In this document: positions 23,292 to 36,322 of the stretch, one piece after another | Layout: each line of letters starts with the position of its first letter | Position numbering within the stretch: the first letter of the stretch is position 1 | Assembly (NCBI RefSeq): GCF_000003605.2 | Contig: NW_003155305.1 | Coordinates: forward strand, 1-36,429 | DNA: 36,429 bases | From: Saccoglossus kowalevskii | Taxonomy: Eukaryota; Hemichordata; Enteropneusta; Harrimaniidae | Direction of reading: 5' to 3' | Program-made: the position numbers and the translations under genes | Notes under the pieces: model-generated | Databases searched by the model: none | Told to the model about the DNA's origin: nothing | What the model saw: the letters and a program-made list of their open reading frames with translations, nothing else

Positions 23292-23706
23292 AAATTTCGG
23301 CGGTCGCACTTGCGGACTGCAAATTTGACGATGACTTAAAATGTTCTATTTCTGNNNNNNNNNNNNNNNNNNNNNNNNNNNNNNNNNNNNNNNNNNNNNN
23401 NNNNNNNNNNNNNNNNNNNNNNNNNNNNNNNNNNNNNNNNNNNNNNNNNNNNNNNNNNNNNNNNNNNNNNNNNNNNNNNNNNNNNNNNNNNNNNNNNNNN
23501 NNNNNNNNNNNNNNNNNNNNNNNNNNNNNNNNNNNNNNNNNNNNNNNNNNNNGCTTCAACGCAGCCTAATTGTTGGAAACGCTATCTGTACTAGGCACAC
23601 TGCTACACACAGCCAAATTCTTGAAAACGCCGTGCTACAATCACCGATCAATACAATCAACACAATAGCACAGAAATTTGCGGTCCGCAAGTGCGATCGC
23701 TGAATT
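23292..23706. mobile_element. Small inverted-repeat element around the assembly gap (MITE-like)
   Basis: A 23-bp arm at 23304-23326 (tcgcacttgcggactgcaaa, then ttt) is inverted at 23674-23696 with one mismatch. The similarity extends outward about 12 bases at lower identity. Each arm is itself an imperfect palindrome starting aaattt. The structure spans about 415 bp with 198 N inside, and no transposase is visible. Short non-coding elements with terminal inverted repeats are typically non-autonomous DNA transposons. No target-site duplication could be assigned, so the boundaries are approximate. Confidence 0.55.
23355..23552. other. Assembly gap, 198 N
   Basis: Unknown bases. The gap sits between two inverted arms, which suggests the assembler failed on a repeat or hairpin. 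Confidence 1.
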
Positions 23707-25632
23707 TATGTGGCATATACACACATCAAACGAAACAACTTAAAATAAAAAGGCGTTACCTTATTTCGAAAAAAACACACACACTGCATATATTATTTAA
23801 AGGACAAAATAAATATGTGTTATTTTGTCACCTGGTACATACATTTTCCAGAAATACATTGCGCCAGCATTTCGTATTAATGAGTTTGACATTAGCTTAA
23901 GTTTCAATTGTGACCCCTTTTAAATTTAAAACTCACTTGTAGATTCTGTTATCGAAATATGGCAAATTACCTTGTCGTCTGTCTCTGTCTCTATTGAATT
24001 GAATTAAATTGATTTGAATTAAAATGTAGATGGCAATGATCTGTTCTGGGAACAATTATTTCTCATTTAGTTCAGTTCATATTTTTGACAATGATGACAG
24101 TATTTATTAACCACGTGATCAAGCGAAATTAACCACAACATTTTTAATGGTGACTATTTATAATCGACTTTACTCACACCACTGCCAGTGACAAGACAGA
24201 GGAATTAAAGAAGGTAGAACAAATAATCCAAACGTGTCTGCAATATGTCGTCAATGGGATTAACTGATGAATTTTTGTATATGTGCTAACCTCGACTATG
24301 CAGACTATACCACAACATGCACTTTATAACGGATGGGTTCATTGGAACAAGTAACCGAAGTACTTCAAAATACAAAGTTTATTGCAGCAGTTAAAATAAT
24401 TAAATATTGTGATCATTACACCATACTTAAACTTGAAATGAAAATTCCGGTCACGGGAAAAAAGCGTCACTTACCTAGGCGTTCTTGTTGTACGATAGCT
24501 AGTCCTCTCTCCTTGAATGACTACGCATCGACTTATCTGGCATATTTATGGTCCAAACTGTAACAACTATAGACAGTATGACGTCATCAAGGTAGTTAAG
24601 AATATCAATATAGCGCCAACAACATTTTATTTGTCGTTTGTCGGTAGTAACGATAAGTTTAGTAATCGTCTCCCCAACTCACTGCTCTCTCAGGCTTAAA
24701 GGTCCGGTGTAGCCTGGTAACAATGATGTATACCGTAGCGCAGTGGATGAAGGCATGGAGCCCCGATGGCGTGTCTCGCTGCAGTAGTGTAGTAATACTC
24801 ATGTGTGCACGGCTTATATAGTAAAGTATATAAATAATGTTGTAAAACGAGGTATTTGAATCTGTGCGTTTTAATTAACAGTCACATTTGTTAGTGCCAT
24901 CATCATTGCTTTCTCAATACATACTAGGCACGCAACTAATCACTAAATCCTAATAATTACGGGCAGATTGAACACATCAAAATAACACTCAGAACTAAAT
25001 TAAAATAAAAAGACTCTCTGTGAGTAGTTTGTGTTATAACCGTGAATTTAATTCACATCATCCGATTACGTAATATCTTAAATATTTCCCAATTCACGAC
25101 CACATAATATATGCGCGAATAATTGCAAAGAAATGCGTAGGAAGAAATCCAGATTTATCGAATCGAGACAACTCGATATTTCCTGCTCTTAAAACGATTT
25201 ATGAGAAAGTAATACGTAATATTTTATTAATTAAAGTAGTTATCCCAGAATCACGATCAAACTGATTTATACATCCAAGAAAAATCCCCTCATTGAAGTG
25301 CGTGATTAAAATATCATTCCTAATATTTTCATCGTTAAGATGATTTAATCACTCCGATATTCGAAGTTGACGCAAAACTTGAGAAAGCGTGCGTCATGAT
25401 ATATTTCAAAATATGTACGAGATACTCATTGATAATGCATCACTATTTTACGACCTTATATGTCCAATAAACCATTTACCGCATCACCCTTACCCACATT
25501 GCTGTATGATTATATACAGAATGTTAAAATAATTAGCCTGGAATTTATTTGGGCTTATGATTAGTTTCTAGAAATTGATAGTATTTACAAAATCCAATAA
25601 CATTGCGTTAATTATATTCAAAACCCAGTCAC
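23707..25632. other. Upstream flank without a recognisable gene
   Basis: AT-rich; contains short ATT/AATT-rich direct repeats near 23990-24025. I see no gene or RNA. Confidence 0.55.
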
Positions 25633-25784
25633 AATAGACCTCAGTGGCAAATGCCAGCCAAGATCTCGTTGACAGCGAGAGAACCCGTAGACACAATGAC
25701 GGTCGATAATTGTACATTATTTGAGGTCTCGCGGTTCTCTCTCTCTCAACGAGAACTCGGCGGCCATTTGTGCCCAGGACTATT
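25633..25784. repeat. Foldback palindrome of about 150 bp
   Basis: The 22-bp arms at 25664-25685 (tctcgttgacagcgagagaa, then cc) and 25733-25754 are inverted with two mismatches. Weaker pairing continues outward to aatag at 25633 and ctatt at 25784, and inward for about 10 bases around agac/gtct. The whole would fold into one long imperfect hairpin. It could be a decayed foldback element or MITE; no coding capacity is present. Confidence 0.7.
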
Positions 25785-28700
25785 AGGATGAGCACAGTGT
25801 TGCGGTTACTGAATACAAAGAGGAAACGAATCTATTGTACATTAAAAACACAATTCAGTGATCGTAAAACACACAATGAGACGTGTATGGCGTATCACTT
25901 TACTTCACTCCTATTTACTAACTGGTTTGTGGTTTTTAGGCATTCCACAGTGCAGTCTTGTGTCACTCTTTGAGGACACGCAGGTTCTGACAGGCAATTA
26001 GTAAATTCCTTATCCAGCGAGTATTTCAACACGTGTAATGATACGACTACAAGTATGTAATAACATCAATGATTTGAATTAGAGGATGTTATTTGGGACA
26101 AACTCTGCATGACAAATATGTTTTCATAAATCGAAGCTTCATTTGCATATATCCATGGCTACCATGAGACAATTACGTAGTTTTCACCTATGTAATCCTT
26201 TTTTATAGGAACACCAAAAACAAGACTACGTCTCCAATCCACGAACTGTCTCTCTCACTAATTTAAAATTGACAATTTTGTGCTTCAAAATGTGATTGTG
26301 ATTTACTTATTTCACAGAATGAGACATTGCAACTTTTAAATTATATGTTGTTCGTCCTCACGTCCCATGGGATGACTCCTATGTGACCCCTAAATTCTCG
26401 ATTAACGTGATGCACATTTTGCAGGAAGAACAACCGATGTAAACTATGCATACGAATCATGCTACTACAACTGATTTTAAAAGGCGGTATTTTGTCATTT
26501 TACATCCCTCGCACGTGCTTAGAATCAATAAACATCTAACCAGAAGATGACTTTTTCACTTCAATTACAACACTTGTTAAAGAGGATTTCTGTTTCAATC
26601 TTTTTCTGTCAGAGATTGCATTATTTGGACGAAAACAACCGACAGGAAATTACATAATGGGATGTTCGCTCTACTAGTTCTGAAAATTAAAAAAAGTGTC
26701 CACTTAACATGGCGTATTACGATGACCATGTTCTCATTTCGGTTGTCAGGTTTCAAGGCAGTGTTTAATAGAAAGCTACGACTATCCCGTTAATGTTCTG
26801 CTTAGTCACATCCAAGTTATGTTCTCATTTCATAAATCCACGGCAATGACCCACAGCCATCGGGATAAGTGTGACAAAAATATCATCAATTTTAATTTTT
26901 GATGACTTTTATGAGATGTCATTCGCGCTTATTACCCAGTTTAGACATATACACTATTCGATGAATATTTAACGTCTTGCTTTTAATATATATTAATAAT
27001 AGTAGACTTAAGGTGAATGAACCGTTACAACGCGGGTTAGATGCGTTTTTTGAGATTGCCACTGTAGATTAAATTTATATTTATATACCTTCCTGAGAAA
27101 ATACCCAATTCGAGACTAGATCAGAATCGTCGCCAGAATCGAATTGTGTTTTTTTTTTTCAAATACTAATGTTAGAACTCACTTTAACGGATGAGTTTTG
27201 CATCTTTTACAGAATTCAACATTTACAGTAAAAATCTCACATATTCATGTGAGCCTATTCTCGTCGACAAGTATTTGTAGCACTACACACTGAGAATGAT
27301 CACTTGCATCAATCGACCATTACGGGTGCGCGTGGTCATCTGTTTGATTTAGTCAACAATGCTTAGGTTCGTCTGCAGCTGACTCACTAGGTAAAGACGA
27401 GGCCACACTCGCGCGGTTCCACATTTGCATCAAACTGCTAACTTAAGCATTTTTGATGATTGCGTCGTAATATCAAATATTTACCTGCCGAGGTGTGGTA
27501 AATATCATTTTAATGGTTTGTAGCATGACTGACAAAGAACTCGATAAACAAAATGGCGAATTTGATGATGTTTATTCGTACAAAAATCACCTAATGCTGA
27601 AACCCACAAATGGTCATTTCACGACGACGATTTTACAGTTCATTTACAGTAAATAAATGCAACAATCACCCGTGAATAAATGACGTTAAAATAAATCGTC
27701 AATCGCTGCTACGGCGGTTCGCTATCATTCCAACTTGAGGAGAGTTTAAAGAGATTTTGTATAGCAATAAAAACCTGCCGCAAAGATGTCACCGCTTGTC
27801 TCTAAGATATAAAAACTACTAGATCGTGTAGTGACCTCATTGGATAAAAGCGGCTTAGAATATAATAATGCCGTGTGAATCTTAGGATTAAAGTATCAAA
27901 CTGGATTATATGGATCATTGCCACCCCCGCAGGTGACGTTTTAATAAATAGAATTGTGGGAAATAACGTATGTTGAAGGTATATATATTGTACGTAGCTA
28001 CAGCGGTTACACGAGACACTGTGTAAATCAACTTTGTGTACATAACAGGTATTACGTGACGTACCAGAAGCAAATTATTGAATTCTAGTGATTATGTCAT
28101 TGATCAAAAGCTGACACCATTTAATTTTTGACCCTCCCCAAAACACTGTGTACCGTGTAGCATTGTAGGCTACAGTTGAGCACAACCCGATAGACTTGAA
28201 AGCAATGGAATTGACACTTGTCAGCTGGTTGAATTACTGACACTTCAGTCGCATGAGGCATACACGCAAATGTACCCACCACGGCGAAATACATTAACGT
28301 TAGCACCTGCTTCTTTGATACATAGACACCACTTACTGTTTACTTTTAGGCCCTACGGGATCTGTTTTGTTATGTCTATTATTGACACATTCTTTCTCTG
28401 GAGAGATTGTTCTTGCTTATCATCGGGATTTAATGGGTCCCTTTGAAACGGGCGTGGATGAACTGTAAATCGCTTTTAAACGGGTAAATTCCCACTGTGA
28501 GACTAAGAATTGAACGATTGGACCAAAATCTGCGTAACTGCAAAAGTACACACAATGTAAATCCTTTTCTATATAAACAAAGTGGGCTGGCCTGTTTTGC
28601 TTAAACTCCTGTCTTTTTGTATGGTGACAATGCCATACAGGGCGGGAATAAGGAATGTCACTATTGAATTAATGTCAACAACCGGGTTGTTATTGACAGC

Positions 28701-30127
28701 AGTCAATCGCAAATGATTCAAGAATGGTGATTCACTTTTTCTTCAATAAATTGTTTTACAATGACATTCCAATTAATGTATTATTTAAAACATGAATCGC
28801 TCAAACAAACGTGATCACAGACCCAGGGTTGTTCGGGGGAAAAATTAAAAGATAACACTAAAATTTGTAATTTTGGTAGGACACTCCTACCCAAGCAATG
28901 GTTTAGTAAGTTAGTAACGCCATGGACCCCTTTGTAGGTCCATGGTGACGCCGAATGTGCGAATAACAAAGACACTAAAACGTCCAGAATGATTGACAAT
29001 GTCTCGAAACATACACGATTAATACTGAATAATACAAGTTAAATGTCAACTTCAAAATACACTGAACTATTGTCACTGTCAGGAACGCACCTCTCGCGGT
29101 GACACACCATTATGTCATTATTAAGCCGGCGTTAATGATGATAAACGCTTGATGGACGCGACTCATGGGGAGTACAATTCGCAAGTGTTTATCAAAATAG
29201 TCGTCTGCTTCTTTTCATCGTGCATACTCAAGCATACCACCCCTTCAAAGCTGCCAATCACTATTCCGAAAAAAGTAACACCTGGATTCGGAGTGTACTA
29301 ATTTTAAACCAAATCGCATATTTGGAGATTATTTGCTCAATAATTGTGATGGCGGTTGGATGTAAACCATACGAATATATAAAACAAATACTTAAGATAA
29401 AGTATGATTTGTCTGACTGCCTTCAACCTGAAACCGGCTGGGTACTGACTAGGAGATTCACCGTTGGTGGTCTAATATTTTACCGCGACGCAACTTCGGG
29501 AATCCACGAGCACAATTTTAATTCCGCCTATATTAGCCACAAATAGCTGAATATATCCATGTTGAATTATTATTTTGTCAGATGAACGTGGACACACCTA
29601 AGTCAACGCTAACTGTACTATTCTCACTGTTTTCTATTAAATTAAAGCAGACGTTCTAGTGAGTCGTAGATGCATATACTATGTAGCTTGTATAGAACAA
29701 ATTATAAATATTCAATAAAACAAAAATTAAACTCACCGATATAAAACTATATTCAGGAAATTAGGGGACATATCTCATCTATGTTGCAGGAATTTGGATA
29801 TTTATTTACCCTTTTCAAAAGAATTTCGAGTGTCTCCTTGAAGATTCTCAAGTAGACATTTTTCACCTGAGTGTGCTCAGTCTAGCGGTTCAAGGTATTT
29901 TCTCTGAATTGTTAATGAATTTTAAAATGTTGTTTTAAGGATTTTAAAGCCTCATGAAAGTCGATAGCTTGAGAAGTGTAAATACGACGTGTATTGTTAT
30001 GGTCTGATTTCGGTAAAAAACAATGCGAATATTTGTATTCAGTTAATATTGTTCACGTCAAACATTAATGGCAAATGTAAAAAAAAAACATTAGAGTGAC
30101 ATGACAAGAAAAGTAAACACATTCAAT
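25785..30127. other. Distal upstream flank without a recognisable gene
   Basis: The longest plus-strand frame (29220-29546, 108 codons) starts at GTG and has no motif I recognise. No RNA gene or repeat family seen apart from short hairpins, for example around 26883-26905. Confidence 0.55.
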
Positions 30128-30228
30128 AACGATCCAAGACCCGATCAATAATTTTACCACGTCGCCAAATGTTTGTCCGATTGTAGGAGATAACTTAGTT
30201 GGCTGACATGGTTTTAACTCCAATATAA
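30128..30228. repeat. 101-bp dispersed repeat, copy 1
   Basis: Same orientation and same length as the copy at 32467-32567, with three substitutions and no indel (98/101). Flanks on both sides are unrelated, so the copied unit is about 101 bp. On the minus strand one frame is open in both copies and includes PTKLSPTIGQTFGDVVKLLI. The family is not recognised. Confidence 0.93.
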
Positions 30229-30959
30229 GCCTTTGATGATGTCGACCTGCCATAACAAGCACTTGGAGTGTATTTAGTATCGGGCGACTTGATATTCTCA
30301 GTCCAATAATCAGAAGTAAATAATCACCTTTAAGTAAATAAATAAGCCTTGAAGGGTTTACATAAAGGATCTTCCGAAATAATCCTATAGAATAACATCT
30401 CATTATAAAGTAACCCAATCGTTTTATTTTGACCAAAAACATAATAATTGAAATGTAATTTTCCCTAATCCCGGTTACACCCAAAAAGCAAAAAAAAAAA
30501 AAAAACCGCACAGATTGTATTTTGAAAGCAGTCGGATATGTTCAAAGCTATTATGTATTCTGTACCTACGCCTAAATGGCCGTGAGAAATTCCGTCAGTA
30601 TTCGGTGCATCTCCTACAAGATTCACAGGAATAGTACTATTAAAAGCATGATAACATACTATGTGTTATTCCATTGGAAAGAAACGGCAATAATGATAAA
30701 AAAATTGCTCAGACATAAACGATAGCTTCGCAGATATAATGTGGTTATATTATTTTTATTGATTTGAAAAGGTTAACGAAAATAATTGTCAATTTTGATA
30801 ACCTTTAGTTCGAATTATGAAGCTCCACTATTCGTTTAATCTATGACTCGCAATTTTGTTATCAACGCCGACATCTACATTCTACCATGTGAAGAGAGGA
30901 ATCAAATTAGTTTATGTGTATATGACGTCAGTAAGGTTAGCTGAAGGAATTGTTCGCAT
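30229..30959. other. Flank between repeats
   Basis: AT-rich; an A run lies at 30490-30505. Nothing else recognised. Confidence 0.55.
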
Positions 30960-31690
30960 ACGGGGGAAATGAAGACAGAGATAAATATATGACTGAAATT
31001 GGTGGCATTAGAGTTCTGTGTTTAGAAAGGATTTGGGTGGCAGGGTAAGATCGATGGGTTAGTGTTAGGTGGAGTGGGAGAAAGAGAGAACAATGAACGA
31101 TTTATTGATCTGGGATTGGAAAAAAACGGGAAAGATTATATATAAGTTGGCATATGTATAGAGTAAATGACAGGAGAAGGTGGGATGAACGAATTTGTTT
31201 GCGATTAAAAAAGATTCAATGAGTTGGCATGTCTCAGAGATGGGTGGATGAGAGATACAGAAAAACAGTTGATATGTGCACATGTCTTAAATTGATGGAG
31301 GTATGAACGCATTCGCTTATGATTGGAAGGAATTTTGATAGTCAACAACAAGCTTGTAGCTGCTGTCTGGAGGGAGGGAAATATAAGTATGGCAAAATGG
31401 TCAATGAATATTAACTGTGATTGGTTAAAATAGCGATTGATACATGTGAAATAAGCTGGTAGCAAGGGGGATTGGTTTGCTTCTTTGTCAGAAAAAAAAT
31501 GTTCTATTGATGAAGAAATGAGGCATTACTAAGGATTTGGAATATAAATATATGACAGAGGTAGGAAATTACAGATGTGGCATAGGAATGAAGAGAGGCT
31601 GATTCACTAATGAGCTGTGTGTGCCATGTACATGAATGGATCGATATAGAATACAAAAGTAATTGTTTACCAAATGATATGAAGAGTGAA
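30960..31690. repeat. Decayed purine-rich minisatellite
   Basis: For about 730 bp the plus strand is strongly G+A-biased, unlike its flanks. The block ATGAAC/T followed 12-20 bases later by GATTGG-like sequence recurs at 31093, 31185, 31303 and 31404. A second block, TTGGCAT-like, recurs near 31003, 31147, 31224 and 31577. Irregular spacing of roughly 90-120 bp fits an old tandem array with indels. The frames on the minus strand here are by-products. Confidence 0.6.
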
Positions 31691-32466
31691 TGTTGGACCT
31701 TAAACAGCCCGCCATTTGGTTAAATTCTCGTCGAACAGCATTCACGGTTAGATTGTTCCGTATCGTATGTAGGGATGGCCATAGTGTAACGATGAGAGAA
31801 AGATGGTCTGTACCCGAGACAACAACGTCGGACACCGCCACATTGCTCAAAAATATTGATATGTATTATATATTACTGCCACAACAGATAATCTGGGCAA
31901 AATTAGCATCTGTAGTAAACTAGGACATTGTGTTGTTGCAATTACATATACAATAGATTACATCGACATCTATTACCAGACTACTAATTGTAGATAACTT
32001 GAAAAACGTTCGTTGCAGCTGTTGTCTCAGTATTATAAAATTCACTGATGATGGCAAAGTGACACAGTGTCTAACCCGTATTTGTAGTACTTGATTGAAA
32101 TAATTATAATACAAATTGTGAAGAATCACATTACTATAAGCTTGTTTATTACGACTTGGTGAATACTTTGTATTTGTAGAGAGCTAAAGGGAAACTCCCA
32201 CGCTACTCATTGAGTAATTAGCCTAAGAAATGTGGCTGAGTAAATTATCTCACCTATTATATCTCATCGGTGCCGTCGGAAATCACGCTTACTATGAGTA
32301 ATGAGCAATAAGTAATCTCCATGTGACTATGATAAATGTAAATGTTGGCCATAGTTACGTAATTCATCCAACATAATTATGCATTTGCAGATGCGATAAT
32401 CTATTGTAATATATAATATGTCTAATCCATTATAGCCCCGCGTGTAACTTCAAAACTAATCAGTCA
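31691..32466. other. Flank between the minisatellite and the second dispersed repeat
   Basis: No recognisable gene. Open frames on both strands are short and overlap each other. Confidence 0.55.
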
Positions 32467-32567
32467 AACGATCCAAGGCACGATCAATAATTTTACCACG
32501 TCGCCGAATGTTTGTCCGATTGTAGGAGATAACTTAGTTGGCTGACATGGTTTTAACTCCAATATAA
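32467..32567. repeat. 101-bp dispersed repeat, copy 2
   Basis: Second copy of the unit at 30128-30228. The three differences fall in the first half (two near the left end, one mid-unit). Confidence 0.93.
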
Positions 32568-33214
32568 TTGCAATTGAAATGCAGTGGTTCGACAAAGTAG
32601 AGTTTATGGAGCACATCTAAGATGCACTCTATATTTATTTGTTTATGTTTTAGCAATTTAAGCTTAACGTTCAAGTTTTTTTAAATCTTCATTGGAAAAC
32701 TTTTCACGATTGTGAAATGATGTATTTTTCTCTACAGTTCTAGTAATGGTAGCCACCAGCTGACTTTCGCTTTGGTCTTTGTCAACAACGTTAAACTGAC
32801 ATTGACTTTGACTACCCAGGTACAAACCTCACACTTACGTTCTGTTAATCTACAATAGTTTATCTTTGTAGCGTATCGATAGCGTATTGTTCATATGGAG
32901 TAAAAATAGAACAATATAATTCTGGAAATTTCTGTTATTACCTTGGTCATTGTATTTATTACATTGGGGAATCATACTCTAAAATTGGTCTAAAAATGGA
33001 TTAGTACAATACCATAACCGTTGATAGTGATTTGTTTCTAATACTTTGCACTTTTTATTTGCCTTATCGATAATCTTATTTATATGAGAATTCTATGAAA
33101 GCCAATCACAATACGTAGATATTTATGTTTATTAACATTATATTTTGAATCAAGATAAAGAGGGTAAGACAAACTTTAATTTCAGCAACTTTATCTTGGA
33201 CCACATCTAATGTC

Positions 33215-33246
<32 letters not shown>

Positions 33247-36120
33247 ATGCGTGTGTCCGTACAATTGTGTTCATATATCTCAAGGACATTTGATACATAC
33301 ATACTGTATCTAGGTGCATTGTAGTGCGTGGCTATAACGATCGAATAATTTCATATTAGGCATTTCATGTTCCAATTTCATTGCCGTTAAGGGTTCAAAT
33401 TGATATAACTAATTATATGTATGACATTATGAAGATAATACAATTATCTAATCTTTCACACTAATTAGCACTAATTAATGGTTACTTAGTCTTAATTTGT
33501 TTATTTGTTGAATAGAACGAAGAAAAACAAAAACATGTTTTTGTAATTTAAGCTCCCAAACCACCCACTTGTAAGAATGTTGTACATAAATATTATTTAT
33601 GAGAAACTTCCAATTAAGTTCCCACTAGGACAAGAAAACAAAATCGTCTTTTACATATATATATATAGGGATAAGGGTATAAGGGTATAAAATTTACTTG
33701 GTCAACTGAACTATAGGTGGCGCTATTCAGACTGTGTGGATATATAAGTTAATTGTGCATTGATGTTGGTTGGTGTACATCTATCATTGATCTAAACGAT
33801 TGCCGATTAACTGGTGCATATATTGGCATTCGTTTGAATCAATTGATTTGTAAGACTTGTTATTTTTTTATTATATGCAATGGGAATTTATCTCCCAGAA
33901 TTCCTTTTACATATACCAAACTGCTCAGTTACTCAGTGAATGAAAAAATAATAGCCCGGCGTGAAAAGCATGTTTAGCTTTACTTTTTTATTATTAAGAT
34001 AGAACAGTAATTGTAATTTCGCTTTACAAGTAGCGAATTGACAGCAATCGCTGACTGAAGCTGTTATTTACGAATGTCGGGCGCCCTCTAGCTGGTTGTC
34101 ACTACACGATTTCGAGACATTTTTACCAGCTAATTGATCAAAACGTTCATTAGCAGTGTTGTTATTCAAGCTGTACATAGAAGATTTATCAGCAGCTTTG
34201 ATACTTCACTGTAAATGCCACTATCGATAAAATTCACCCACAAGCACAGACGTCGTTGTAGTTCAGAACCGCTATCTTGGGTCACCGTGAAAGAGATCTC
34301 GACATGCCCAGAGGAGAATCTCCCATCCATGTTACCTTCACCTCGTCTTACACGATGTCAGATGGTATCCATAGAAACACAGTACACTTCCTGACTTTTA
34401 TACTTCCCACAGAATATATTGTTAATTAGTATGTTTCCTCCCCTACTTAATTTCAATATTCAATTGTATGTCAGTTTACTCATTGCTGATGCGCATCGTT
34501 GAGAGCGGTATACATGACTAGCGATAATATTTTATTGACACAGTATATAATATAAATATGCGTATACCAACTTCCGGCAAGTAATTACAATGATTTAAAT
34601 ATGAAAGAATATATATAGATAATATAATCACATACGTGGCATTAAGCAAATTGCACCAAATGAGCGTATTTTCGGGGAAATGTTGTCTTGCTCTAATTTA
34701 GAAAGGCGACCGACAAATATGTCATTGATTATATACTATACATGAGTATGAATAAAATGTTGTTATTGGACGACAACCAAGTTTAATTTATGCAAGCCAT
34801 ATTTTAATAAAAATCTGCAATGTTACTGTAAGTATGTATTTTTTTATTCTTGGCCTCAGAATATGGATATGTATTTCGAAAATTTGCTTAAATTTTGTTT
34901 AGTACTGAAAAAGTAAAATAAAATACAGTTATGGATATAGGCGTATGGCACTTCTCTAAAAAAAGGTAAACCAATGCAAATGTTTGAGGTAGATTTTGAC
35001 TTGCTCCAATTAAGAACGGTTAAGGACAAATATCTCTTTGATTATAAGACTATACGTGTGTATATTGATTGTTGTGATTAGCCGTGCCTGTGCGATATAG
35101 TGGTGTGTACCGTAATATTCAGCCACTTGAATTGTTTAATATAAAATTATAATGGCATTAAATCTATCAACGTTTCCGCAAAGAAATACAATTTAAACAC
35201 AAACAAGTAATTACGACTAATACAGTCATGAATTGACGCTGTTGTATGTATATTTCAATTTGTAGAATTTGCTTCCCTAACTTGGGCCGTTTTTAATATT
35301 GTTTTTGTTCTCGAAAAAAAATACAAAAAAAATAATACGGATACAATAATTGAATTGTAAATACGTGAATTGTGAAATATACATCATTTATAATGTGCCA
35401 TGGTATTTATTTGATTACATTCTTACAGTACATTTTCTAATGAGCTTACTAACTATTTTCTTGTTAAAAATCAGGCGTAAATTACAAAACTAAAATATTT
35501 TAAAACTATATTTCGTTGATAAAAGCTTCCCACAATGAAAAGTTTATGTGGGAGAATGCTTGAAATGCCTTATATGTGTCAACATATATCAATAAAGGTA
35601 TGAAACTTTCAATAGGTCATTTCACTTTATATATTTGTCTGAAGTAGGTTGGATCAAATGAATTTAGATAACCCAAACCACATAAAACGACACTAAACAT
35701 ATTTTATTGAAAACTATTTGAATGTTTTTAATAAAAACTCGGGGCTCATTTTTCATAAATGATTCCGCGGGAAAAGTGGGGTACTCCGAGGAATGCTCTC
35801 TACTTGCTTAACCATTTATCGTAATAATAGGAAATACATTTAAACTATTTTTTACACCCGTGTGATATTTTTGGTATTACACACTTTGAAAGTGACGTCA
35901 CACTTTAAGTCTGTGATGTGATTGGCCAATATAGCTAATTTCACCTTTGACCTAATCAGCAAAGTTAGTACTAAATTATGCAATACTTATGATGAGGCAA
36001 ATTTTAATGACAAATTATGTAGAAATTATTACATATTATACTTATTAGATTTTTAGATGCGATATAATCTCTGATTTTATCGCTGTTAAATAAACAAAAT
36101 ATTAAAGATATTAATAACAG
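32568..36120. other. Right flank without a recognisable gene
   Basis: AT-rich, with a TTGA microsatellite and a short TA run with GGGATAAG/GGTATAAG-type repeats near 33655-33690. I see no gene or RNA. Confidence 0.55.
33215..33245. repeat. (TTGA)n microsatellite
   Basis: Nearly eight tandem TTGA units. Confidence 0.97.
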
Positions 36121-36322
36121 TCTCAATTCTCCCAACCCGAAAAAAGTTCGGGCATGATAATGTTTCGTCTGCTGTCAATCGTACAACATTTGCATCTCAA
36201 AGTAAACAAACCTTCAGCTGATCGAACGTTCGAAATTATGATACATATGGGCGACTTAGTCAATACTTTTGATATAGACGTGACAGAATTTATGTATGAT
36301 GAGCAAGAAAGACTGAGTTTAG
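36121..36322 (+). other. Weak candidate exon near the right edge
   Basis: An open plus-strand segment follows taataacag (with an in-frame TAA just before the AG) and ends TTTAG|gtacgt, a good donor. The frame reads, in part, FEIMIHMGDLVNTFDIDVTE and MYDEQERLSLG. The composition looks protein-like, but the acceptor has no pyrimidine tract, I recognise no family, and any partner exons would lie beyond the window. It may be chance. Confidence 0.15.

Noticed and set aside
24730-24790. tRNA-like A box (TAGCGCAGTGG) suggesting a SINE or tRNA
   Set aside because: No B box follows at a suitable distance and no cloverleaf can be drawn.
30065-30511. 148-codon minus-strand frame
   Set aside because: It begins in an A/T homopolymer and includes dispersed-repeat copy 1; no domain is recognisable and the start is not convincing.
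726-33726. Shared 12-mer AGGTGGCGCTAT at 726-737 (-) and 33715-33726 (+), resembling a CTCF core
   Set aside because: Only the core half matches the CTCF consensus; several such half-matches are expected by chance, and the pair is not in the convergent orientation associated with loops.
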